A stretch of 64,000 bases of DNA. It comes from Tipula vernalis (Eukaryota > Arthropoda > Insecta > Diptera > Tipulidae). The notes beneath the pieces were generated by a model, which had not been told where the DNA came from, did no database searches, and saw only the letters and a list, made by a program, of their open reading frames with translations. Location of the stretch: positions 206,072,420 through 206,136,419 of the forward strand of contig OY282560.1 in NCBI GenBank assembly GCA_958295665.1. Direction: 5' to 3'. Shown piece after piece: positions 31,752 through 41,814 of the stretch. Within the stretch, counting starts at the first letter, position 1. Each line of letters opens with the position of its first letter. The translations under genes were made by a program, and so were the position numbers.

Positions 31752-32973
31752 GCTGTCGATAATTTAGTGATATTATTTGGCCGCGCTTTAAATCGATGAG
31801 TAGATCGAAATTGCGAATGAAGTCGGCTCCAATAATTGGCGTCTTAACGTCAGCAATAAAAAAATTCCATTCGAAATGGCGTCTTAAATTTAGATCTAAT
31901 TTAATTCGTTTCTTACCATAAACATTTATCTTAGTTCCATTTGCTGCGAATAGTTTCAAATCGGTTGAATCTTTTTTCTCGTTCGGCGTAGGCGGAACCA
32001 CGGAAACATCAGCGCCCGTATCAATGAGGAATTTTATAGCTGATTTTTGCCCGTTATGGACAGATGGCTAATGTTGACACGAGTGTATGTAGAATCGGCT
32101 AAACTCGTGTCAGCAGCCGGTGCTAGTCATCCTGATGAATGTTCTTTCGGTGTACCGTTGCTTGTTGTATGTCGACAGGGACTACGGCATTTACGAGATT
32201 TTCGACCAAATTGTCGGTGGTACCTATATTCTTCATTGGGGTCACCAGGTGTTGAGCTTCTCGTACGCAAATTAGAGCGTGATAAATTGCGGCTACGGCT
32301 TCGTCCGCGTTGGGACCATAAGTCCTCAATCTTCCTTGATAGTTGGGCAATTTCGGCTTTGTTTTAACTCCAGACATGTTTGGTCGCGTAGTGACCGAGT
32401 CGATTCAGTATCACGATCGACGGCATTGATAGTACGCATCTGCATAACGTCGACAATGACGTCGGCTTTTTTTGTAAACTCCTCTACGGAGCCGGCGGAG
32501 GCAGCTCATGCATGTTCCGGCAATCGTTGAGCCCACAGTGCTTTAAGGGTCGCGCCACTTATTCAATTGCTGGCAAGGAAAAGCTGGCTTGGTTTTAAGT
32601 CGTCCAGCGGCATTTCGGACAACACTTGATTGAGTCGTCGTTGCTGGCTTTCGGAGAAATGTGCAATTAATTCCTTAATGGGCGAGGTGGCGTTGATAAT
32701 CCCGCGCAATTGTGGCAGTATTGTAGGATCTACAGCCGCTAATACTGTATTATATCGTTGTTTATCAGCTACTATTCCAGATGCGGGAAACCAGAAGTCC
32801 AGCGACAAAAACCAACTTTCAATATCATTATTAATCATTCGCGGCATTGGTATTTTGGCGAATAGCGCTGCAACTCCCTCATTGGATTGGTCAGCGGTTG
32901 CAGGTGCCTTCAAACCCGTTATGCCGGTTGAAGTGGTGATGTTGGTGGTATGAGTGAGACCGGTAGTTGTCAT
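31745..32973 (-). pseudogene. Element D Gag and protease
   Basis: Gag starts at 32973 (MTTTGLTHTTNITTSTG), contains KIPMPRMINNDIESWFLSLDFWF, a variant of the PPFW...WF signature, and LPQLRGIINATSPIKELIAHF, ending at two stops near 32563. Downstream pieces in shifting frames give a Ser/Arg-rich segment and the Cys/His box near 32200. The protease is recognisable from DTGADVSVVPP at about 32010 through AANGTKINVYGKK and IIGADFIRNFDLL to 31745. Several stops and frameshifts occur. Confidence 0.8.
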
Positions 32974-33469
32974 TTCACGGTAAATCCGTACCGTTGTTCC
33001 GAAATATAGTTGGAATGTTCCGTCCGATGAAACTTAAAAAGTGTAAATTGAACTCGGAATAAAAACAAATACGGAGTTTCGCGAATGACGACAAGGACGT
33101 AGACGCAGTGGACGCAGATGTTTACTAATTTATAATCACGAAAGAAAATTACTTTTAACCGTATTAATTTATAACCGTAGTAATTTGTGTATGTTTAATT
33201 GTATTAATCGTAGCACTAATTCACTGCGTTCGCGATACCGAGTGCTTATTTTTCTGTGTAAATACCGGTGATTTAACACGTTGAAACTGTCAACCGATAT
33301 ACGCTCGAAGAACGACGCTGCTCTTACTGTTAACACTACACGAATTTTATTACACAGTAATTATTATTCCGTTAATTTATGAGTTGTATAATTGAAATTA
33401 ATTCACTTTAGAAACTTTGATTTAGTTTTTTAGATTAATGAAATTGATTATAATATTGTTTATTAATAA

Positions 33470-33493
33470 CTGGAACGTCGTGGTCATGGTCAC
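33470..33493 (-). promoter_or_regulatory. Candidate primer-binding site of element D
   Basis: Minus strand TGGTGACCATGACCACGACG begins like the tRNA-Trp site (TGGTGACC...CGACG) but has ~7 extra bases. It starts 11 bases from the LTR end, which is farther than usual. Could be a decayed or altered site. Confidence 0.35.
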
Positions 33494-33504
33494 CAATTTA
33501 TGGC

Positions 33505-33831
33505 TGTCGAGCCATTTATTTATTTCGAACCAATTATTAAATACATTAAATTTTATTATTATTAAATTGAGTGTTGGCGATGGACTAAAATCTGTTTTTT
33601 TATTTTCTTAAAAATGCGTTTATCATCGTACGGGACAATAGTGCTGCACACATGTATTCTCTTGTCTCGCGAGAGGAGATCGTTGTGTATCATCGTGCAC
33701 GAGCACGATAACAATAATGCATACACACCTACCCGTCTCATGAGAGGAGAGATCGTCGTGCAACACTTACCTGTCGTTGTGTTGCTAACAGATGTTAGTG
33801 CATCGGCTATCTCATCATAAATTTATTTACA
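33505..33831 (-). repeat. 5' LTR of element D
   Basis: 327 bp; homologous to 23296-23575 but with an additional ~47-bp block (CGTGCACGAGCACG near 33694, itself palindromic). Confidence 0.85.
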
Positions 33832-33892
33832 TTACGTACCACCACATGTATAACATATAATAATTTAATAAATTTACAGGTTCGTAGGTTTA

Positions 33893-35186
33893 TCAGTCCT
33901 AGTGGATCTGTTCTTCGCAGTCGCCTAAATCACGGGTGGCCAATTCGTTGGGATATGCTTCTAGTTTTGAGTAATATTTCGAACTGAATTCTTTAATTGT
34001 TTTTTTAAAGGTCATCATGTATATTACTATTTCGAATGTACCACGGAGCATTGGTAATACTGCGAATTATTTTCGCGTCGGTTCATTGCAGGACTCCTCT
34101 GTTTGAAGTGCTGGTGGATCCCCATAACTGAATAGCATATGTCCAATAAGGGTTTGATTATCGCTTTGTACAGTAAAACTTTATTGGCTAATGACAACTG
34201 AGATTTTCTTCCCATCAGCCAATACATTTTGGAAAATGTAATTTTTATTTGATTGTGCTTTGTATCAGTATAATTTTTCCATATTAACCTTCTATCCAGG
34301 TGCAAACTTAAGTATTTTACCTTCGTTTCTTGAGGAATATTTTTATCGTTGAATTTCACTGCTGGGCGGCAGGTGCGTTTGTTCAGCATGAATGTGACAT
34401 GAGTTGATTTATTTTCGTTTACTATTATTCACCATGCCTTCAGCCAGTCTGCTGCCTTGCGGAACACCTGCATTAATATAATTTAAGCAAATAGTTGCGC
34501 TATTTTGTTTGACCATGTATTGCCTTTGAAGAAGATAGTTTCCCAAAACTGAGTAAAATTTATTCGGTAGAAGCTCTTTAATTTTGTATATTAGTCCATC
34601 GTGCAAAGCTTTATCAAAGGCTTGAACGATATTCAAGAAGATAACAGAAAAATATTTCTTATCCTTGAAGGTGATTTTGATTGCATTTACAACTCTGTGT
34701 ACTTGCTCTGTAGTACCATGTTGATTTCGGAGCCCAAATTGATGAACTAGTATAACGCGCCGTTGTTCTAATATTGGTTTCAATTTCGTTAGTAACATTT
34801 TTTCAAATAGCTTTGAGATTGTGGGCAGCATACTTATTGGGCGATGTTATGAGATTTTCGTTTCATTATTCCCTGGTTTATTCATTGTGATCAAAGATAT
34901 CTTCCATTTTTTGTGGAATATAACTGGTTTGCATGCATGATCGCGTTGAATACAAATGTTATTAGTTTTATGCGTTTATCTGGCAATTTCCATATAATTT
35001 TTCCAATAATGAGATCGTTGTTCCAATTATACTTTATAGGTTTGTAGGGTAAACCATCATACATACATTTGCTAGGGTAGCTAGAAATAATTATCTTCCT
35101 CGTCTGGTGTGAATACTGTTGTTAGATGAAATGGAAAAGCATTGGGTTTCTTCATCACTTCTCGCCCAATTTCCAGTTAGTAGTAT
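33893..35186 (-). pseudogene. Jockey-clade LINE ORF2 remnant
   Basis: RT motifs in order on the minus strand: a pre-RT scrap near 35100 (FPFHLTTVFTPDEED), RPISMLPTISKLFEKML, HQFGLRNQHGTTEQVHRVV, SVIFLNIVQAFDKALHDGL (first Asp position reads Asn in FLNIV), and AGVPQGSRLAEG. The YADD region is deleted near 34400. A later frame has VKYLSLHLDRRLIWKNY and KMYWLMGRKSQLSLANKVLLYKAIIKP, the typical Jockey C-terminus, followed near 33950-34020 by EFSSKYYSKLEAYPNELA. No endonuclease is seen. Element D's LTR lies just downstream and the BEL repeat region just upstream. Confidence 0.85.
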
Positions 35187-35190
35187 AATC

Positions 35191-37666
35191 GGTGACACCA
35201 AACAATTAAAAACTACCAAATGTGGTCGACTGTATATTGTTTCATTTTAATTTGTTTTTTTTAGCCCAATGTGTGTCGTTTATTTTCGAATACAAACAAT
35301 AACAAAAAAAAGTCCATTTTCCATATTTTAAATCCCGCCTTGAAGAATAATGATTCCTGTAAAATATCATAACGCAAAATGGCGTTGTAATAATTTCAAT
35401 GACACTAATCAATTAAAATTGAAATCATTTCCTTTTTCAAATTTTTAAATCCCGCCTTGAAAAATGGTGATTCTATTAGGATGTAAAATATCATAATGCA
35501 AAATGGCGTTATAATAATTTCGGTGACACCAACCAATTAAAATTGAAAACATTTCCGTTTTCAACTTTTTAAATCCCGCCTTGAAGAATGATGATTCTAT
35601 TATACTGTTAAATTTAGCCGAAAGTTGTCAGCCGAAAGTGAATAGTCGATAATGCAGATTGGGGTAGTCCAGCATAAAGTAAAGAAATGGTAATGTAGAT
35701 TGTGTAATCCCAGCCGAAAGTAAAAAGTCGACATTGCAGATTATGTTATTTACATTCCAGCCGAAAATAAAAAAATTACTAGTTATCTGTCCAAAGTAAA
35801 TAGGATACATGGATTGAAACATTTTTGTAAATAGTCTTACTTGGAAAACTGTTTTCAACCTAGTCGTGGAAAATATCCGAAAATCATAAGAATCCACAAA
35901 ATTGGAATAAAATCAGACTCTAGAGTGTTTATCTGAAGTTAAATCGGGTTTATACGATTTGTCAAAAGCTATCGAAGGAAAAAATTCAGTTTAAGTTTGC
36001 CGTAGGAAATCTCGGAAAATTCAAAAAGTTTCCAGCCGAAGGAATAGATGAATAAAATCAGCCTCTAGAGTATTATGTCCGCAGATGGTTTGCATTGATG
36101 TGACTTGTCAATAGCTATCGCAGGAAAAAAAATTCAGTTCAATTATCCCGGGGTTTAGGAAAATTTGGAAAAGTTTTCAGCCGAATGTATGAAAATAATG
36201 TATAAAATCAAGTCAGCCTCTAGTGTGTTAAGTCTGAAGATGCATTTTATTGACTTGTCAATAGCTATTGCAGGAAAAAAATTCAGTTCAAGGTTCGCTT
36301 GGGAAATCCCGGAAAATTCGATTTTTCAAAAATTATTAGAAAATTTGTATGTATAAAACCAGTCTTTATTAATTTAAACTGAATTTTTTTCTTGCGATAG
36401 CTATCGATAAGTCACATCAATAAAACAGATCTCCAGACATATTGCTCTAGATGCTGATTTTATACAAATTTTCTAAAGAAAATCGAATTTTTCGAGATTT
36501 CGCACGGGAAACTTGAACTGATTTTAGCTATTGACAAATCACATAAAAGCTATTCAACGTCAGATATATGTACACTCTAGAGGCCGATTTTATTCTAATT
36601 TTGTGGATTCTTCTGATTTTTCGATATTTCCCACGACTAGGCTAAACAAAGTTTCCCATATAAGACTATTTATTTACTTTTGGATGTCAACCACCAAATT
36701 TTTTACTTTCGGCTGAAATGTAAATAACATCTGCATTATCGAATTTTTAATTTCGGCTGGAAACTTTCGGCTAACTTTAACAGGGTGATTCTATTGGTAT
36801 GTAAAATATCATAATGCAAAATGACGTTGTAATAAACTTGGTGACACCAACCAATTAAAAATTACCAAATGTGTTTGTGTGAATTTTATTCATTTTAATT
36901 TTGGTTTTGTTAGTTGGTCGCTTATTTTCGAATAAATAACAATAACAAAAAAAAATCCGTTTTCAACTTTTTAAATTCCGCCTTGAAGAATGATGGTTCT
37001 ATTCGTATGGAAAATATCATAATGCTTGTAATAATTTCGGTGACACCAACCAATTAAAAATCACCAAATGTGGTTGGCTGAATTTTTTATCACTTTAATG
37101 TTGGTTTTTTTAACCCAATGTATTTCCTTTATTTTCCAATATATAACAATAACAAAAAAAATTCCGTTTACAACTTTTTAAATCCCGCCTTGAACAATAT
37201 TGATTCCTGTTGGTATGTATTGTAAAATATCGTAAAGCTAAATGACAATAAATAATTTTAGTGACACCAACTAATTAAAATTGAAAACATTTCTGTTATC
37301 AAATTTTTAGAACCCGCCTTGAAGAATTATGATTCTATTGGTATGTAAAATATCATAATACAAAATGGCGTTGTAATAATCTCGGTGACACCAACCAATT
37401 AAAATTGAAAACATTTCCGTTTTCAACTTTCTAAATCTCGCCTTGAAGAATGATGATTCTATTGGTATGTAAAATATCATAATGCAAAATGGCGTTGTAA
37501 TAACCTCGGTGACACCAACCAATTAAAAACTGCCAAATGTTGTTGTGTGAATTTTTTTCATTTTAATTTTGGTTTTTGTAACCCAATGTATGTCGTTTAT
37601 TTTCGAATACATAACAATAACAAAAAAAATTCCGTTTTCAACTTTTTACTTTTTGTTGCTTCAACA
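35191..37666 (-). repeat. BEL element E 3' LTR with tandem repeats
   Basis: Eight copies of a CGGTGACACCAACCAATTAA-type word occur at 35191, 35398, 35521, 36839, 37038, 37259, 37384 and 37507. Spacing is either ~123 bp (short unit with CATTTCCGTTTTCAAC, AAATCCCGCCTTGAAGAAT, GATTCTATTGGTATG and AATGGCGTTGTAATAA) or ~200-220 bp (long unit with an additional block containing CCCAATGTATGTCGTTTATT). Copies are interleaved, implying unequal crossing over inside the LTR. One copy is split by a foldback element. Confidence 0.8.
35602..36786. mobile_element. Foldback-type element with repetitive inverted arms
   Basis: 1185 bp. The ends (left ATACTGTTAAATTTAGCCGA, right complement ACCCTGTTAAAGTTAGCCGA) open two long inverted arms with repeated AGCCGAAAGTAAA words, then repeats containing CTCTAGAGT, TGACTTGTCAATAGCTAT and GGAAAAAATTCAGTT, and the mirror image on the right. 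GATTCTATT flanks both sides (35593-35601, 36787-36795), a 9-bp target duplication; uninterrupted neighbour units show a single GATTCTATTGGTATG. A 9-bp duplication fits foldback or Mutator-like elements. No coding sequence. Confidence 0.85.
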
Positions 37667-37691
37667 TACCGGCCACCTTGAATCGGATGAC

Positions 37692-38753
37692 TCAACCCAC
37701 TGGGAGTAAACACAATTTATGAATTGGACGTCTCATGTTTCCAAACTTAGTTTTTAGTGTAACTACTCTTATGTTGTTGTCTGCACCGGGGTGTACTTCA
37801 ATTATTTTGCCCAATAACCATTTAAACGTAGGTAGATTATTATCCTTGACGACCACAACGTCTCCAATTTTGATATTACTTTGTTGTCTGTGCCATTTGT
37901 TCCGATGTTGTAAACTCGTCAAATATTCCAGGTGCCACCGCTTCCAGATGTGTTGGTTTATCTTGGTTATTATCTGCCATCTGGATAATTTTGACATCTT
38001 TACTTCATTCAGATTCTCACTGGGAAGTTGAGTAGTTGGTCGACCAATTAAAAAATGGGCAGAAATCAAGTAGTTCAAGTCATCGCCTGACAATACGCAA
38101 ATTGGTCTGGAATTCATCATTGCCTCTATCTCGGTCAATAGGGTTGATATTTCCTACATGGTAAGCATATAGCCATTGGTAACTCTTCCGAGATGGTATT
38201 TAACACTTTTGACGGCAGCTTCCCACAATCCGCCAAAATGTGGCGAGCTGGGTGGAATAAACTTGAATTCAATTTGATCTGTCAATAAAAAATCCGAATA
38301 TAGGTTAGCATTTTGTCTTAGAAAATGGAAAAACTGGTATAAATGATTGCGTGCTCCAATGAAGTTGGTTCCATTATTACCCTGAGTTTCCTTGCATATT
38401 CCTCTACGGGCTATAAATCTACGAAGTGCAGCTATGTACGCGTGTGTGGTAAGTTCGGAAACCAATTCAATGTGTACTGCTTTGGTGGCTAGACATATAA
38501 ATATGCATATGTAGCTTTTATATGATTTTTGTCCTCTACCTCTCCTCAAATGTGTTGTGGAAGGTCCTGCGTAATCCACCCACACTTTATGGAATGGTCT
38601 AACTAGTTCCACTCTTGGTATGAGAAGATCACCCATGTTTTGATTTAATTCCTTTGCTTTGTATTTCACACATGTCACGCAGCTATGGCCAATTTTTTTA
38701 ATTAAATTTCTACAGCCAATGACCCAATAATTGTTACGTAACGTTGCCATCAT
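37692..38753 (-). pseudogene. BEL element E integrase and C-terminal domain
   Basis: H2C2 remnant (GCRNLIKKIGHSCVTCVKY), first Asp in VWVDYAGPST, then ETQGNNGTNFIGA where the invariant second Asp (SDNGTNF in relatives) reads Asn, and Glu in PHFGGLWEAAVKSVKYH. One TAG near 38139 interrupts. The C-terminal BEL domain follows: SAHFLIGRPTTQLP, KLSRWQIITKINQHIWKRWHLEYL, LLGKIIEVHPGADNNIRVVTL. The Asp-to-Asn change would remove catalysis. Confidence 0.87.
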
Positions 38754-40320
38754 CAGGGTTTGCCCAGTGTGTAGATACTTAAGGTGATGTTCCCTTACAA
38801 TGAGCCCCGTTAAATTTTCATTTGCAAGTAATATAATCGGATGTTTTATATCGTAAGTAACGGCAGCATTTTTTATTCTGCTTCCGACTCTTAGCAGGCC
38901 TGACTCATCGAGGTATAGGTTGAGGTACTTCAGTTTGCTTGATTTCGGTAAATCTTTGTTTCCAACTCGAAATGTTTACGCTGAATGTGCCCAAAGACAA
39001 GGCACCGAGGTTTTTGTAAATCGGAACTTAGTAGAATTGGCAGAATGAAGGTTTTTGGTACTTGCCTAAGTCTGTTGTTGATAAAGCGAATTACATAGGC
39101 CAGAATCCGGGTTATTTTTCTGAAAATGGAATTCTTCTCGACGAGATCATCTATTAGGGTGTTTTGGGGTATTTGAACGGACATTGATTGACAACGACTA
39201 TCTTCTCGGGTAATAGGATGATTTTTTAACCACTTTGGTCCATTCCACCATAACGCGATTTTTTTTTAAATTTTTCAGGTTCCATTCCCCTAGACGCACA
39301 ATCGGCCGGATTATCTTTGGTGTCCACGTGATCCATTGAGACCTGGTAAAATTGGTAAGTATTTCTCCGGTTCTATTGCCAACAAATGTATTCCATTTAT
39401 TTGGGTGTGCCGATAGCCAATCCAATACTATGGTGGAGTCGGTCCATGCCACTATTTCTGAAATTTCAGATTTTAACGCTTGCTTAGTACTTAAAAGAAG
39501 TCTGCTGAGGAGTAAAGCACCACAAAGTTCTAAGGGTGGGATCGACAATTGCTTCACTGGTGCAACTTTGGTTTTTGCCGACAGTAATTTAACGACAGAA
39601 TCTCCGTTTAGTTGTGTTATTTTGCCGTATACAACAGCCGAGTACGCTTGTTTCGAAGCGTCTGAAAATCCGTGTAGAACGATTTTACTTTCGGAATTCG
39701 TGTTTAGGTACCGTGACAATTCGATATTTTCGATTTTTACCAGGTTATCTCTTAATTTTGACCATTGGTTTAATAAATTATGTGGTAATTGATCGTCCCA
39801 GCCTAGGTGTTCTGCCCACAGTGATTGGATAAATACCTTTATGTTGATTGTTATGGGAGCCAGCCAACCTTAAGGATCGAACAAACGACTAGCTTCAGAC
39901 AGGATTCCTCGTTTAGTTGTAGTAGCTTGATCATTTAAACTGACTTCGAATTGAAAGGTATCCTTTATTGGATTCCAATGCAATCCCAATACTTTAGTTG
40001 AGTCGCGGGAAGAATTTTCTATTTCTAAAAGGTTTGCTTTGGTACCAGGTTCTAAGGCATCATTTAATACACCTTCGTTGGACAACCACTTACGAAGTTG
40101 GAACCCTGACTTTTCCAGTATAAAGTTGGTTTGGTTTTTAATCTTGATAGCTTCATTTAATGTGTCGGCTCCGGTCATTAAACCGTCGATGTACGTATCA
40201 GTTTTAATGCGATTGACTGCTTGTGGGTACTCTTCGTTATATTTATTAGCTGCTTCGATTACTGACCGAGTGGCCAAATAGCTGGCACTCGCTGTTCCGT
40301 ACGCTGTTTTCTTTTCAGGT
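38754..40320 (-). pseudogene. BEL element E RT end, RNase H and linker
   Basis: The frame 40277-39870 starts inside RT (TAYGTASASYLATRS) and has YIDGLMTGADTLNEA, where the catalytic YVDD pair is reduced to YIDG, then FQLRKWLSNE and VLGLHWNPIKDTF. After a TAA inside FDP-GWLAP comes RNase H: GFSDASKQAYSAVVYG, PLELCGALLLSRLL and VAWTDSTIVLDWLSAHPNKW. A linker follows at 39184-38930. Upstream RT, protease and Gag are missing. Confidence 0.85.
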
Positions 40321-40336
40321 GATTTTTATCATACTG

Positions 40337-40620
40337 TTGCTTCAACACGATGCAAAGTGTCGTTGTAATAATTTCGGCCACACCAACCAATTAAAATTAA
40401 ACATTTCTCTTTTCAACATGTTTATGTCTACATAATGTAAAATGACGTTGTAATTATTTCGGTGACACCAACAAATTAAAATTGAAAACATTTCCATTTT
40501 CAACTTTTTAAATCCCACCTAGAATAATGATGATTCGTTTGGTATGTTAAATATCGTAATGGAAAATGGCATTGTAATAATTTCGGTGACACCAATCCCG
40601 CCTTAAAAATTACGATTCCT
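40337..40620 (-). repeat. Repeat piece related to element E LTR
   Basis: Contains TGTTGCTTCAACA (40335-40347), the same word that starts the 3' LTR, then three diverged copies of the GGTGACACCAACCAATT repeat at 40376, 40461 and 40583. It is probably what is left of the 5' LTR, though the order of its parts does not match an intact LTR. Confidence 0.6.
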
Positions 40621-41462
40621 TAGAATACCTACCCATAATTCGGGAACGTTTTCGTTTTATCGGTTGCGCCCCTGTTAGATCTTTAATATACGCATTCTTT
40701 GTATTCTTGAGTTATCACTGTTACATATTTTTTGATAGTCTATCTTTTACACTCACTTATGTGATATGCTAAAGTTGTATCACTTGCACTAGAACACCAG
40801 AAATTATTATAATTATTAGCTATTTATTGATATATATCTATAGTCATTTCTATACCTCTCTAAACAAATTATCAAATTTGAATTAAGCTAGCTTAGAAAG
40901 ATACGACAAACACTAAAGTAAAAAATGAAATACTGGTTTATTAATTTAAAATTATGATCTATCTGTTTTATTTTAGGCTTACTTTATGTGAATTGCTCGG
41001 TTATAACCCGGGAATATCGAAAAGATATGTGGCGGTGTTTACTTACTAGACATTTGGGTCCTTTTAAAATTAGATTGCGCTCTAGAAAGTGGTACTTGCA
41101 AATATTTTACCACTTATTGGATTTAGTTGTACGCTGTAGCATTCAAAATGCAATTGAATGCACTTGAAGGCAAGATGGAATCCAATTTGCCAGCATTGCA
41201 AAAATTCGGTATGCAAGCAATTTTCTTTCTGCATTTGTGAGAAATGTTAGTTTGCATTATGCTTTACTAAGGACAGAAATTGCTTCAAGCAATTTCATAA
41301 TTATTAGGTATCTCACAGAAAATTAGTCCTACACTTTTACAAATTATAATCTGACAAATAGGTGATCATACAATTATAGTTCCTGCAATACATTTTTATT
41401 TAGTTTATTTGTAATACCAGAAGAAAGAACATTTTAAATACCTTAAAAACATATAAATATCT
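40621..41462. other. No recognised gene
   Basis: AT-rich. A mirrored GCATTCAAAATGC/GCAATTGAATGC word lies near 41140-41162; nothing else stands out. Confidence 0.4.
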
Positions 41463-41814
41463 TTACGATAAAATCTTTAGTGATTTAAATAAAGGCAAAT
41501 CAGATGTTAAAGGCGTTTTCTTTAAAATTATGCGAATGGATGAATTTTGCACATCTAGCAGCGGTTTAAGAGATGATGAATAAACACCACCCAAATAATT
41601 ATTGCATATTGTAGCTTGGAATGAATTAGGCTGTAGTAAAATTGTAGTAGAACCGACACGGAACAAAGCATGCGAAGAATCTATGTTTTTTAAAACCAAG
41701 TCTTGCATCTAACGTAACTCCTACATATTTAAAGTTTTCGACAATTTCAATGTTGCTAAATTCATTAGAGCAACTGGATAATTCAGCTGAGATATTGTTG
41801 GTTTTATAGTTCAT
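41463..41814 (-). pseudogene. Non-LTR retrotransposon C-terminal scrap
   Basis: Two overlapping frames. The first (41814-41626) has NFKYVGVTLDARLGFKKH, the post-RT motif of LINE ORF2 proteins. The second (41708-41463) has NYLGGVYSSSLKPLLDVQNSSIRIILKKTP...LPLFKSLKILS, the matching thumb/C-terminal region. A frameshift and deletion separate them. The clade is not clear. Confidence 0.65.

Larger units (their letters stand above)
23296..33831 (-). mobile_element. CsRn1-type Gypsy element D, split by element C
   Basis: LTRs at 23296-23575 and 33505-33831 share long identical blocks (AAAATGCGTTTATCATCGTA, GGGACAATAGTGCTGCACAC, GTTAGTGCATCGGCTATCTC). Gag (32973 down), protease (~32030-31745), RT (31751-31236), RNase H and integrase (31193-30086) precede element C, after which integrase resumes at 24244 and runs to about 23706. 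A Gag Cys/His box near 32200 (YHRQFGRKSRKCRSPC) is of CsRn1 type, with the first Cys lost. It is inactivated by a deletion between protease and RT and by several frameshifts. No convincing target duplication. Confidence 0.88.
35191..40620 (-). mobile_element. Decayed BEL/Pao element E with repeat-bearing LTR
   Basis: The pol part (40320-37680) covers the end of RT, RNase H, integrase and C-terminal domain. Gag, protease and most of RT are deleted at about 40320. The 3' LTR starts at 37666 after the purine tract AAGGTGGCCGGTA and runs left to ~35191 as an array of repeats, with a foldback insertion at 35602-36786. A related repeat piece lies at 40348-40620. Confidence 0.8.
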
